DNA of 64,000 nt from a virus, in IMG/VR virus record IMGVR_UViG_3300042905_002309, positions 105,278 to 169,277 of that record; one strand, 5' to 3'. The notes below the pieces were generated by a model, which had not been told where the DNA came from, did no database searches, and saw only the letters and a program-made list of their open reading frames with translations. Shown in pieces: positions 27,523-36,154 of the stretch (position 1 is the stretch's first letter; each line of letters starts with the position of its first letter). Position numbers and translations under genes: made by a program.

Positions 27523-28388
27523 AAAAAACTTGCATCAATTTTCAACCTCTCTTCAATTACTTTTCCGTTAAGGTTGTATTTAAATAACAAGATTTGTTCA
27601 ATTTCTTTATTAACTGTACCAATATAATCAATTACCTTCTTGATAACTAGTGATGGCAATTGTCCCAAAATCTGTATACGACTCTTTACATCGATGTTTT
27701 TAAGATCAATCTCAATAGTAGTACCAGCTTCAAGATCGTGAATATTAATAACCTTGATATATTTCACCAATTCATTAATAAACACATTACCAATAGTTTC
27801 ACGTAATTCACTCTCATTATTGATGTCAATCTGGTTATTATTCTTACGTAATTGATTCTCAAGATTAAATTCATCAGAAATGGTTGGTAATGAGCATAGA
27901 ACGTCGAAGATGCCCTTATCATCTGTAACCGTAATAGGTGCTATCTTAGCATGTTTAAGGGCTTCTACAGCCAAATTAGCTAGGTCTACGGTCAAAGTAA
28001 CAGGAACTTCTTTTACCTCAGTAGTTTCCTCATCCTTTTTAACTTCTGGTTTAGGAATATTAAAAGTAATCTTAAAGTCATTTCCAATAGATTTTGAACG
28101 CATTACCAAAGAGATGATCAACTTATCCATGATTGTAAAATCACCAACATTAAGTTTTTCAATACAATTCTCTTCAATAATCTGTTTCAAAGCAAAAATA
28201 AACTCAGTATTGTATGCAGGAGAGTCAATAATAGCTTTCAAAAGACGTTTCTGTTGAGAAGTATTGATCTGACGGAACATTACATTTCTATCCAAAGAAG
28301 GGATAAAAATCTCATACGCAAAGCCCTCGTTTGCACGATTCATAAGCTTTAAAATATCATTTACATTACCTGTTTTTGTTTGTTCCAT
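27510..28388 (-). CDS. Tail assembly chaperone, zero-frame product (gp26-like)
   Basis: 292 aa from the ATG at 28388, preceded by AGGAG; an in-frame upstream ATG (28415) lies before the late promoter's expected start and is rejected. N-terminal pattern FAYEIFIPSLDRNVMFRQIN then TSQQKRLLKAII, as in gp26-like/T4-type tail chaperones that ask for a conserved surface 'KEQK' helix. It sits immediately upstream of the tape measure gene. Likely wraps the tape measure during assembly. Terminates at 27510-27512 just after a T7 slippery run. Confidence 0.75.
   Translation of the reverse strand: MEQTKTGNVNDILKLMNRANEGFAYEIFIPSLDRNVMFRQINTSQQKRLLKAIIDSPAYNTEFIFALKQIIEENCIEKLNVGDFTIMDKLIISLVMRSKSIGNDFKITFNIPKPEVKKDEETTEVKEVPVTLTVDLANLAVEALKHAKIAPITVTDDKGIFDVLCSLPTISDEFNLENQLRKNNNQIDINNESELRETIGNVFINELVKYIKVINIHDLEAGTTIEIDLKNIDVKSRIQILGQLPSLVIKKVIDYIGTVNKEIEQILLFKYNLNGKVIEERLKIDASFFTLS
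27522..27528 (-). promoter_or_regulatory. Slippery heptamer for -1 ribosomal frameshift
   Basis: On the minus strand the codons read AGT TTT TTT ACA. The seven T form T TTT TTT in the zero frame, a perfect X XXY YYZ heptamer, 9 bp before the zero-frame stop. Slippage joins the gp26-like frame to the downstream 73-codon frame. Same logic as the gpG/gpGT genes of lambda. Confidence 0.75.
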
Positions 28389-28405
28389 AAGAATACTCCT
28401 ATAAT

Positions 28406-28412
28406 TATTTAA
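28406..28412 (-). promoter_or_regulatory. T4-late-like promoter box
   Basis: Minus strand TTAAATA followed by ATTATAGGAG, then the ATG at 28388. The box places the start of transcription so that AGGAG and ATG 28388 lie in the leader. Confidence 0.55.
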
Positions 28413-28436
28413 CAAGGTGGGTTAAATTGCAAGTGA

Positions 28437-30290
28437 TTACTTACTTCTTAGTACATCATTAGCAGGAGTTGGAATGTATACAAATTTAATCGTTTTACTT
28501 GGTTCTGTAACTTTAGTAGGATTTGGTTTAACGTTTCCAACTTGTTCTTTACCAGTTAAATGATCATTAGAATCAGGATTTGGTAAAATATTCTGTAAAT
28601 CATGTAAACCATCAGGTCTATCATTTTGATCGATTGATTTACCACCTACAATTATTTCACCATGTCTGACATCATTTATAGGTGGATTTGGTCTGACTAT
28701 ATATGATAACAACGCATTAGGTTTAATACCATTTATACCGATTGCATCCTTTGAATCAGTAAATACAGGTTTATAAGGAAGATTAGGATCAGAACCCACA
28801 GTACTTATATTAGGTGTATCGTTCTTTGGAGTTGCAATATTTGTGTTTGTATAAGAAGGATTACCCAATTCTCTACCAACACCATTTTGTACATGATGTG
28901 TAGCATCGTCATTTCTACCATTTGGATTAAGTTTTTCAAGAGTACTTGTAACAGCTACATTTAATCCTTCAATAGCAGTATTTAAAGGTTTTGTAACAGT
29001 TTGTTCACCCTTAACAATCCAACTCAAGGTAGTACCGTCCACAGCACCTAAAGTGTTATTAATAGCGGTTTGTACCATACCGATTGCTTGAGTTTCATAA
29101 CCCTTTAATTTAGAATCTAACATAGCTGTGAATTTATCCATAATTCCTGCTTTATTTTTTGTTGGGCCTTTTATAACACCCGCAGGAGATAATGTAGTCT
29201 CAGTCAATCCATTCATAATAGCATCAGCATAATTAATAGTTCTTACCATATCAGTTTCATTATTAGTTCTAGTTAAAAATCTACCAGTTATGTCGCCTAA
29301 TTGATTTTCAGTTCTCATTATACTTTCAAACAAAGTACCTTCACCATTTTTAATGGTATCCATAGTATAAGTTTTAAACCCAAATTTAACTGTACGTAAT
29401 GTTGGTGATGTGTCTTGAGTATAATTATATTCCATGTTATCAACATCCATAGGAACACAATCAGAATACGTGAAAATTTTTCTTGGTACAAATCCATTAC
29501 CTGTGGCTGTTTTTCCAAATCCACCTGTTCCCCCGTTACCACCAATTCTAGTTAATGCAATCATAGTGATATTTGCTTTTAATTTAGACTCTTTTAAACT
29601 TGCGTGTGATACAGCAACCATCCAAGGACGTAAAACATAATCTACAAATGAAGTATTATTTTCTAATATTTTAACATCTAAAGTATTAAACGGTGTTCTA
29701 CCCATACCCACAACACCTTGTATATAACCAGTATTCGTTGTACCAACTCTATTTAAAGTTCCACTATCACCAACCACACTAACGCCTTGGGCTAATAATA
29801 AATGTTTACCATTAAAACTATACTTATTCATTTCCTTTAAATCATATATAAATAAACCCTTTTCATAGGCATTTAAAACTTTACTTACATTTGCACAAAC
29901 GTCTTGAAAATCAATATCGATAAGCCATATATCATTTAATGATATACCACTAAATTTATTTAAAGTCGTCGTTAAAAATTGGTTATATAAATTGTAAAAT
30001 GCTGGATTAAATGGTGTAATAGCAGATTTTAAATCCATATTTTGATTCTGATTTTGAGCACGTTGTTCATATTTTACCCAATCAGGGTTTACTTTAACAG
30101 GAACATTATTTGGAGTTTCTTGAAATTGCGGAAAAGAATCAAGACCACGATCTGCTTCCATATCAAGTATAGGAGTAAATCCAGTATCCTTGAATAAGTC
30201 ATTTGGTGTATATTGAACTGGTGTTTCTTTTTTTAATAGATTAGCAATATTCAAATTCGCTGGTATGAGACTTCTAATTGTTGTTGACAT
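28437..30290 (-). CDS. Tail structural protein with tube-like domain, 617 aa
   Basis: Located between tube and tail chaperone genes. NGFVPRKIFTYSDCVPMD then VDNMEYNYTQDTSPTLRTVKFGFKTY has the 'dipping sheet then insertion loop' cadence of gp19-type tube proteins. A long low-complexity Pro/Asn C-terminal region follows (PPINDVRHGEIIVGGKS). No exact family. It has its own late box and an AAAGGTG ribosome site. Could be a tail terminator, a tube-related decoration or a baseplate part. Confidence 0.55.
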   Translation of the reverse strand: MSTTIRSLIPANLNIANLLKKETPVQYTPNDLFKDTGFTPILDMEADRGLDSFPQFQETPNNVPVKVNPDWVKYEQRAQNQNQNMDLKSAITPFNPAFYNLYNQFLTTTLNKFSGISLNDIWLIDIDFQDVCANVSKVLNAYEKGLFIYDLKEMNKYSFNGKHLLLAQGVSVVGDSGTLNRVGTTNTGYIQGVVGMGRTPFNTLDVKILENNTSFVDYVLRPWMVAVSHASLKESKLKANITMIALTRIGGNGGTGGFGKTATGNGFVPRKIFTYSDCVPMDVDNMEYNYTQDTSPTLRTVKFGFKTYTMDTIKNGEGTLFESIMRTENQLGDITGRFLTRTNNETDMVRTINYADAIMNGLTETTLSPAGVIKGPTKNKAGIMDKFTAMLDSKLKGYETQAIGMVQTAINNTLGAVDGTTLSWIVKGEQTVTKPLNTAIEGLNVAVTSTLEKLNPNGRNDDATHHVQNGVGRELGNPSYTNTNIATPKNDTPNISTVGSDPNLPYKPVFTDSKDAIGINGIKPNALLSYIVRPNPPINDVRHGEIIVGGKSIDQNDRPDGLHDLQNILPNPDSNDHLTGKEQVGNVKPNPTKVTEPSKTIKFVYIPTPANDVLRSK

Positions 30291-30305
30291 AATACACCTT
30301 TAAAG

Positions 30306-30313
30306 TATTTATA
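30306..30313 (-). promoter_or_regulatory. T4-late-like promoter box
   Basis: Minus strand TATAAATA then CTTTAAAGGTG and the ATG at 30290. It directly follows the terminator of the tube gene, starting a new unit. Confidence 0.7.
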
Positions 30314-30322
30314 AGAAAAGAC

Positions 30323-30358
30323 AAAAAAACACCGTCAAGTTATAAACCTAACGGTGTT
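30323..30358 (-). terminator. Intrinsic terminator after the tail tube gene
   Basis: 8-bp stem AACACCGT / ACGGTGTT (30328-30335 and 30351-30358), 15-base loop, followed on the minus strand by a run of seven T that begins in the stem. Confidence 0.85.
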
Positions 30359-30380
30359 TTCAATAATCTTAATGATGAAC

Positions 30381-30890
30381 TTAAACTTCGTTCCACCACT
30401 GATATGCCATCGTAGCATCAAATTCTCTTGGAGCACCAGCACCTTGAATGTCATAAGATACTTCACCCAACTTGACAATATAAATACCCTTGAGTTCGTA
30501 TGTACGAATTGCTGCAAGATTCTTATCAAGTAACTGTACGGTAGCAGTTTCCACTGGCACACCATACTTACCACTTGAGGTGTTGACATCAAACAACTCG
30601 GTCATCCAGGCACTTAATTTTGAACGAATATTATTCGCTTCATCTGAGTGGAATTTAACAGCCCATCCATCTGATCCTGTATACTTGACAGAACCTGGTA
30701 CGTTAAATTGTAAACCCATATAATTCACAGCCTGATTGGTGATTTCTTTTCCGGGTAAAGTAGCGGTCTTAATATAGACCATATCATCAGTTCCAAGTGG
30801 CCCTAATGTTACCACACGAAATTGAAAGTCTCTAGCGAATTCACGCTGTTGAGCGATGTCATAGAATTTTTGGATGCCAAGTTCTGCCAT
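30381..30890 (-). CDS. 19: Tail tube protein (T4 gp19-like)
   Basis: 169 aa from ATG 30890 (AAGGAG upstream); T4 gp19 has 163 aa. Begins MAELGIQKFYDIAQQREFAR. FQFRVVTLGPLGTDDMVYIKT and ATLPGKEITN match the tube fold's first sheet; FDVNTSSGKYGVP is the variable loop; LKGIYIVKLGEVSYDIQG then DATMAYQWWNEV closes it. Polymerises into the inner tail tube. In T4, gene 19 directly follows sheath gene 18; here an HNH gene sits between. Confidence 0.9.
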   Translation of the reverse strand: MAELGIQKFYDIAQQREFARDFQFRVVTLGPLGTDDMVYIKTATLPGKEITNQAVNYMGLQFNVPGSVKYTGSDGWAVKFHSDEANNIRSKLSAWMTELFDVNTSSGKYGVPVETATVQLLDKNLAAIRTYELKGIYIVKLGEVSYDIQGAGAPREFDATMAYQWWNEV

Positions 30891-30921
30891 AATTTTTCTC
30901 CTTATAAAGTGTTTCTTATAA

Positions 30922-31626
30922 TTATTTAGTATTTTGTCCGTCAATTCTATCGCTTTTTAAAATATTTTCTAATTGCCATAAAGGTTGAAGATTGGTATAA
31001 TGAAAGCATTTCTTTTGTTGTTCTGGATCACTTAAATCGAATGATGCACATGGTATAATGTGATCCATATTCCATTTATCTATACCAAAACCATAATTAT
31101 CCCAATTCATACCATTATTGAACTGTTGTTCTAAATGTAATTTTAATTGTTCCATAGTACAACCTAATAAGTCTAAAGTTTTCTTACACTTATTTTTACC
31201 CTTTAAAACATGATGTAATCGTCTACGAAGATTACAAATTAATTTAAAATTTATATCATTAACTCTACGTTGTTTTTGTTTTAAATAAATCTCAGATTTA
31301 TGATTTTCATAATATTTTTTAGTGAGTTTACTATGATGAGCTTTATTTTGCTGATACCATTCATCTCTATATTTTTCGTAATACTCACTGTGTTCTGTAT
31401 AATATTTCTTACGATTAATATCCATATGTTCTTTATTATCTTGATAATATTTCTGATTTTTAATCTTTAATCGTTCTTCGTGTTTTAATCTATAAGCTTC
31501 AATATTTGGTTTATTATTTTTATCGTGACATTCTTTACAGATAGTTCTATACTTATTCTGATCTTTTCTAAAATAAAATTCTGTAGTATCTTTTTCTAAT
31601 TTACATCGTTTACATATTTGTTTCAT
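30922..31626 (-). CDS. HNH homing endonuclease, zinc-ribbon type
   Basis: 234 aa, inserted between sheath and tube genes. Zinc ribbon CKRCKLEKDTTEFYF then CKECHDK; helical repeats rich in Tyr, Lys and His (YYTEHSEYYEKYRDEWY); HNH core KWNMDHIIPCASFDLSD and HYTNLQPLWQLENILKS. Its stop codon lies in ACT AAA TAA, which is also the late box of the tube gene. A TATAAATA box sits 6 bp before its own ATG. Confidence 0.88.
   Translation of the reverse strand: MKQICKRCKLEKDTTEFYFRKDQNKYRTICKECHDKNNKPNIEAYRLKHEERLKIKNQKYYQDNKEHMDINRKKYYTEHSEYYEKYRDEWYQQNKAHHSKLTKKYYENHKSEIYLKQKQRRVNDINFKLICNLRRRLHHVLKGKNKCKKTLDLLGCTMEQLKLHLEQQFNNGMNWDNYGFGIDKWNMDHIIPCASFDLSDPEQQKKCFHYTNLQPLWQLENILKSDRIDGQNTK
30923..30929 (-). 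promoter_or_regulatory. Late-like box of the tail tube gene, inside the HNH stop
   Basis: Minus strand CTAAATA then ATTATAAG, about 33 bp before the tube ATG at 30890 with AAGGAG between. The TAA of the HNH gene is part of the box. Confidence 0.6.
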
Positions 31627-31632
31627 AAAATT

Positions 31633-31640
31633 TATTTATA
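31633..31640 (-). promoter_or_regulatory. T4-late-like promoter box before the HNH gene
   Basis: Minus strand TATAAATA, ending 6 bp before the ATG at 31626, so it would give a nearly leaderless HNH message. It may be the remnant of the tube gene's original promoter. Confidence 0.5.
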
Positions 31641-31654
31641 CCTTTCAAGTTACG

Positions 31655-31682
31655 AAAAAGACGAGCTTTTACACTCGTCTTT
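31655..31682 (-). terminator. Intrinsic terminator after the sheath gene
   Basis: 9-bp stem AAAGACGAG / CTCGTCTTT (31657-31665 and 31674-31682) with an 8-base loop. On the minus strand it runs into T5. Confidence 0.85.
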
Positions 31683-31691
31683 CTCTTTTTA

Positions 31692-34151
31692 TTAACCAGC
31701 CAATTCCTTAAAGTTAGCATCAGTACGAGTTGCATAGAAAGTACAGATGATGAACTCAGCAGTTCTAACAGGCTTCAAGTAAATATCCACAGCCAATTCA
31801 TTGTTATCAATTGTTTGTGGGGTGTTATTCTTTTCAGAACAGATTAACAAGTAATCATAAACACCTTCATTATTCTTAGCCAAGTCGAATAAAGGCTTCA
31901 ATGTGTTGATAACTCTAGTACGTGTAAACACAGTATTAGGTTCAGCAACGAAATATCTCATTGTCTTCATTGTAGCACGTTCCAAAGTCAAGAACAATCT
32001 ACGTACATTGATTCTGTCAAAGGCAGAAGGCTTAGTTTGAAGAGTCTTTTGACCCCAAACTGTAATGCCATCACCAGTGAAGAACACTACAGGATTGATA
32101 CCAATCTTATAGATAGCGTCCTGTTGTTTTTGATTTGTACGAACAGCAATGTTTGTAACACTTCTTACGATACCGTTGTTCAAGCCCATAGGAGCAGCCC
32201 AAGGATACAATAAAGAATCTAACTTAGCCATAATTGCGGCTTGATATCCTGAGAATGGCATCCAGATATACTTCTTAGCAGAGGCATCATAAATCTGTAC
32301 CCAATTTGCATAAGCACAAGAATAACTAGAATTTGCACCATTATAAAGATTCTTCAATGGTGTCATAACATGTTGAGGGAAGTTACGACTCTTGCTATCC
32401 AATGTCTTACTATTCTGACCTTGTACGAAAATACCACGAACAGGATCGGAAATATGAAGACAATCTTTACGAGTATCTTGACAGAACGTATTGAATATGT
32501 TATATACCGTTCTATGAGCAGAGGCAAAAGGTCCAAGATTACCATCAGTTGAGTTGCCTAAATCACCCATGATATCAACAGTATTTCTAGCATCATCGAA
32601 TACCATATCACCCGGAGGAGTAGCATCATATGTGTATGTCCAAATTGTGCTTAAACCACCATCAAGTACAAGGTCGATATCCATATCAAGAACACTATCA
32701 ACAAGCAATAATGCTCTATCAAGTTTCTTAGGAATATCACCCGTATAAGTAGCAACACTATCGGTCTTCTTACATGGTTTGTAATTACCAAGAGGATTCA
32801 AAACCTTATCTGCATCAGTATTAATAACTTCCTTAACATTACCAATTTCAGCAATATTAGGGTTTACATACATATTAAGATATGTAGAATCAGTCTTAAC
32901 TTTATCAGCAATATAGAAACTCTGAGTTGTCTTTGTAACTGCATCTGTACGAAGATCAGTAGCCATTAAACCACCAGCAAAACGTTCAACTGGTGTGAAA
33001 TAAAGCTTGTTAGGATCATCAGCATATACTGATGTTCTCAAACGGAATACATAAACAATAAGAGAGTCATCGAATGTTGGATCACTAAAATCATAAGGGA
33101 AAGCAGTTTCAACAACTTGAGAAATGCTTCCGTTAGAATTAGAATCGCCAGTTAAGGTAAATCCAAGAACTGATGAAGCAAGAGGTGAAAGAACCGTGGT
33201 ATTACTCTTAAAGGTGTTTACACCAAGAATTGAGTTATAACCACTAAGAATGTTATCCTTCATGGTTGAGTTATCAGCTACAACAACATAGTAACCCTCT
33301 TGTTTCTCGTCAATTGTGGTCTTACCCTTATTAACGATAATCATACCAGCGTTACCAATATTACCAATACCTGTTACAGCCTGTCCAGCAGTAGCGTTCC
33401 AAGTAATATTATTAACTTGTAAATCTTCGTATTGTGATTCGGTTAAAGGAATAACTGTAGGAGCACCAATCTCAAGTGAGGTTGTTGTCTGGAACATTGT
33501 TTCATTACTATAAGTGTAATTATACGTAGCAAAAATCTTATTTGCAGAAATAGATACATTTGAAGTAAGTGTCCAAGCACCTGTACTACCAATAACTGAT
33601 GAGCTTAATGATGTAAATTCTGGAGCATAACTACCAACTGCACTACCAATATAAAATGAAGGTGTAGGTACACCATTTACAGATAATTTATTAATATCTG
33701 CAATAAATGTTGGCAAAAATCCAGCAAAAGCCACATTAGCAGATGTTGCAGAACTTGAAGTAAATACTAGTTCATCTGTTACTGTAGCGGTAAGAACTGG
33801 CGTTAAACCTGTCTTAGCCATAGAATAGCAAAGAGCAGTATACTCACCATCGAATCCAACACCAGTACCAGAACCATAAGGTAAACGGGTCGTATACAAT
33901 GTTGCAGGTGAATTCAAAATTTCTGCGGCTGCATTATAAAAATAACGTTCAGCAGGATTAGTAGGACCAGCATCAGGTCCACCGAAATAAATGTTGTCTA
34001 AATCTTCCTTAGAAGAGATTAACAATAATTCGTTTGTTGGGCCTTGACTTGCAAAACCGTGTAATAACACCTTAGTTCCAACTGGTGTATTAACTCTCAA
34101 ACTTAAATCAATTTCTTTAATTTCAACTCCCGGGCTGTCTATGGTTCTCAT
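31692..34151 (-). CDS. 18: Tail sheath protein (T4 gp18-like)
   Basis: 819 aa, longer than T4 gp18 (659 aa); extra length probably lies in the variable surface domains in the first half. Start MRTIDSPGVEIKEIDLSLRV is the family's N-terminal linker. The C-terminal polymerisation domain has GINPVVFFTGDGITVWGQKT, INVRRLFLTLERATMKTMRY and DIYLKPVRTAEFIICTFYA. Contracts to drive the tube through the envelope. Own late box and terminator, as expected for a major virion protein. Confidence 0.95.
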   Translation of the reverse strand: MRTIDSPGVEIKEIDLSLRVNTPVGTKVLLHGFASQGPTNELLLISSKEDLDNIYFGGPDAGPTNPAERYFYNAAAEILNSPATLYTTRLPYGSGTGVGFDGEYTALCYSMAKTGLTPVLTATVTDELVFTSSSATSANVAFAGFLPTFIADINKLSVNGVPTPSFYIGSAVGSYAPEFTSLSSSVIGSTGAWTLTSNVSISANKIFATYNYTYSNETMFQTTTSLEIGAPTVIPLTESQYEDLQVNNITWNATAGQAVTGIGNIGNAGMIIVNKGKTTIDEKQEGYYVVVADNSTMKDNILSGYNSILGVNTFKSNTTVLSPLASSVLGFTLTGDSNSNGSISQVVETAFPYDFSDPTFDDSLIVYVFRLRTSVYADDPNKLYFTPVERFAGGLMATDLRTDAVTKTTQSFYIADKVKTDSTYLNMYVNPNIAEIGNVKEVINTDADKVLNPLGNYKPCKKTDSVATYTGDIPKKLDRALLLVDSVLDMDIDLVLDGGLSTIWTYTYDATPPGDMVFDDARNTVDIMGDLGNSTDGNLGPFASAHRTVYNIFNTFCQDTRKDCLHISDPVRGIFVQGQNSKTLDSKSRNFPQHVMTPLKNLYNGANSSYSCAYANWVQIYDASAKKYIWMPFSGYQAAIMAKLDSLLYPWAAPMGLNNGIVRSVTNIAVRTNQKQQDAIYKIGINPVVFFTGDGITVWGQKTLQTKPSAFDRINVRRLFLTLERATMKTMRYFVAEPNTVFTRTRVINTLKPLFDLAKNNEGVYDYLLICSEKNNTPQTIDNNELAVDIYLKPVRTAEFIICTFYATRTDANFKELAG

Positions 34152-34166
34152 ATTTTGTTTTCTCCT

Positions 34167-34174
34167 TATTTATA
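34167..34174 (-). promoter_or_regulatory. T4-late-like promoter box for the sheath gene
   Basis: Minus strand TATAAATA running directly into AAGGAGAAAAC and the ATG at 34151. Exact match to the T4 late consensus. Confidence 0.75.
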
Positions 34175-34211
34175 AAATCAGTAAAGTTTTACTAAAACTC
34201 ATTCTTTTCAA

Positions 34212-34870
34212 TTATTTAGTTTTTTTAAAACCGAATCCTTTGTTTTTCTTCAAATTATCTTTCCACCATAAAGGTTGAAGATTTGTGTACCAAAAGGCAA
34301 TTTTAACTTGTTCGGGATCAGATAAGTCAAATACACGTAATGGTTGAATATGGTCAAAATGCCAACCAAACTTGCCATGATTTTCCCATGTCATACCATC
34401 TTTAAACTGGTTTTCTATATATTCTTTTAATTTTAATGGTGTGCAACCTAAATAATCTAAAGTTTTACGATCTTTAATATATTTATTACGTTTTAATACT
34501 TGTCTAATACGACTACGTTGACTACCAATACATTTCTGAATTGGATCAGTATTTCTTCGTAATTTATTTAATTCACGACGTTTTTCTCTATTTTTTCTCT
34601 AGACTTCCTCTTTAATTCATTAACATGATCAGGCATTTCTTCACGACGGGTTCTTGCATACTCAGATTTTTCTTGTATATGATTTAAATAATATTGTTTA
34701 TTATACACATTACGATGATTATTATCATTTAATCTAGCATTATTATCACACCAATATCTGATTAACGCTTTACTTACATTAAGTATATTACCAATTTCAC
34801 CATAAGATTTACCTTCTTCTCTTAGAGTTTTTGCTAATATCTTTTCTTCATTTGTATGTATTATTTTCAT
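34212..34870 (-). pseudogene. Broken HNH endonuclease (single frameshift)
   Basis: Two pieces of one gene. 34870 down to 34568 encodes a helix-turn-helix-like N-terminus (EEGKSYGEIGNILNVSKALIR) and the start of the basic middle. The remaining frame, from about 34596 to 34212, holds REKRRELNKLRRN, LDYLGCTPLKLKEYIENQF, and the HNH core GKFGWHFDHIQPLRVFDLSD with WYTNLQPLWWKDN. One extra A in the A6 run near 34600 restores a single reading frame of about 219 codons. It starts ATGA-overlapped with the tube-like gene. Confidence 0.8.
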
Positions 34871-35529
34871 GTTGGTGGATCAACTAAACTCACCTGCACC
34901 TGACCATAAGCAAAATCAAACGAACAAGGGATATCTTCACTACTTTGATAATCGTAATCAAATCCACCTAATTGCGTAATAAATGCATGTTTATAATCAA
35001 ATTTAATTATATTCACATTATATTCATCTTTAGCATACAATGTCATAGTTGTTTGATATGCATCGTATGGTTTTTGCATTTTAATTTCTTTATAGCGTAT
35101 TGGATTATTTTTCGAGTCTTTTCTCATAGCATCAATAACTTTTTGTGGATCATTATCAAATTCTGCAAATCTAGGGTCCATACCACTTGTATCAGGATTA
35201 TTTAAAATGTATAACCACTTCCAGAGGTAAAAATAGTTATTATAACGGTTATCAATTGTAAATTTAACCTTTGTTGTAGGATATCTAGAACGTGTTTGAC
35301 TAGTAATATGCATAGTTTGTCCCATAAAACTCATGGGAATTTCACTAATAGTGTGTGTAGGTAGATTTATACTAGCTACAGAATATTGCATACTATCTTG
35401 ATTTAAAAAATCTTTACCACGTTCACAACGAGTTAATTCATTTAATAAAATTGGTGGTGTTGTAATAATTAAAATAAATTTATCAATTTTTGACTTATTG
35501 AGTACTGTTTGTGGTGTATTTTCTAACAT
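34867..35529 (-). CDS. Tube-like tail protein (second gp19-type), 220 aa
   Basis: Contains the gp19-type pattern: TRCERGKDFLNQDSMQYSV then ASINLPTHTISEI; TTKVKFTIDNRYNNYFYLWK; and YKHAFITQLGGFDYDYQSS then CSFDFAYGQVQVSLVDP. T4-like phages have several such tube-fold proteins (tube, terminator or baseplate). Driven by the minus half of a palindromic late promoter. Function within the tail is not resolved. Confidence 0.6.
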   Translation of the reverse strand: MLENTPQTVLNKSKIDKFILIITTPPILLNELTRCERGKDFLNQDSMQYSVASINLPTHTISEIPMSFMGQTMHITSQTRSRYPTTKVKFTIDNRYNNYFYLWKWLYILNNPDTSGMDPRFAEFDNDPQKVIDAMRKDSKNNPIRYKEIKMQKPYDAYQTTMTLYAKDEYNVNIIKFDYKHAFITQLGGFDYDYQSSEDIPCSFDFAYGQVQVSLVDPPT

Positions 35530-35547
35530 GATCCATTTCCTTTGAAG

Positions 35548-35561
35548 TATTTAGCTAAATA
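35548..35561. promoter_or_regulatory. Palindromic pair of late promoter boxes
   Basis: TATTTAGCTAAATA is a perfect 14-bp palindrome. Read either way it gives GCTAAATA, the late-type core, pointing at the tube-like gene (minus, ATG 35529) and at the leader-bearing protein (plus, ATG 35575). A single site may serve two divergent late transcripts. Confidence 0.6.
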
Positions 35562-35574
35562 ATTAGAAATAACA

Positions 35575-36153
35575 ATGAAAACATTCAAACAATTTATTTT
35601 AGAATCAGAAGCAGATGTAAATGAGCGTTGGTTAGAACTTCGTAGCGAAGAATTAGCGAATATTATTGGAGAATTTAGACACAGAAAACCAAATACAACA
35701 CAAGGTTGGACAGTTGTACCAGCAGCCAGATTGATTAAAATTTGGAATGATTATGCCAAAACAGGGGTAATTCGTGATACTAGAGGTTTAGATGTAATCG
35801 TAGATAGAATGATTAGAAATACAATAAGATTGAGTATAAATACAGAATTATTAGGACATACCCAAAACGAACCAAAATATCTATTTGATGAATATGATGA
35901 TGAACACCCCATGACACCAGAAGAAGATGAAGCTTTAGGTGATTTTATTGTAGATCAAAATGGTGCTTGGAGATTAAGTGATTATGGTTTACCAAAATTA
36001 GGGAAAATTTTATTTTCACTTATGTCAGCTACAGGTGATGTTGAGAAATTGTTATTGGTAGATCAGATGCTTAATGTTGTCCACGCTAGATCAGATTTAG
36101 CTGGTATGTTTGTAGAGGGTGGACAAAAAACCTTGAATAAATTAGCGAGTTAA
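35575..36153 (+). CDS. Putative capsid-targeted internal protein, 192 aa
   Basis: N-terminus MKTFKQFILESE closely matches the T4 capsid-targeting leader (MKTYQEFIAEA of IPIII), with I-L-E fitting the prohead protease cut after x-E. The body has IKIWNDYAKTGVIRDTRG, then LDVIVDRMIRNTIRLSINTE, and a C-terminal LLVDQMLNVVHARSDLAGMF. I recall this body from conserved proteins of other large phages and viruses, function unknown. First of three adjacent late genes, two of which begin with the same leader. Confidence 0.7.
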   Translation: MKTFKQFILESEADVNERWLELRSEELANIIGEFRHRKPNTTQGWTVVPAARLIKIWNDYAKTGVIRDTRGLDVIVDRMIRNTIRLSINTELLGHTQNEPKYLFDEYDDEHPMTPEEDEALGDFIVDQNGAWRLSDYGLPKLGKILFSLMSATGDVEKLLLVDQMLNVVHARSDLAGMFVEGGQKTLNKLAS

Positions 36154-36154
36154 T

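Noticed and set aside
34590-34610. Programmed -1 frameshift in the HNH gene at the A6 run
   Set aside because: The zero-frame codons GAA AAA ATA do not form a proper X XXY YYZ heptamer; simple deletion or sequencing error is more likely.
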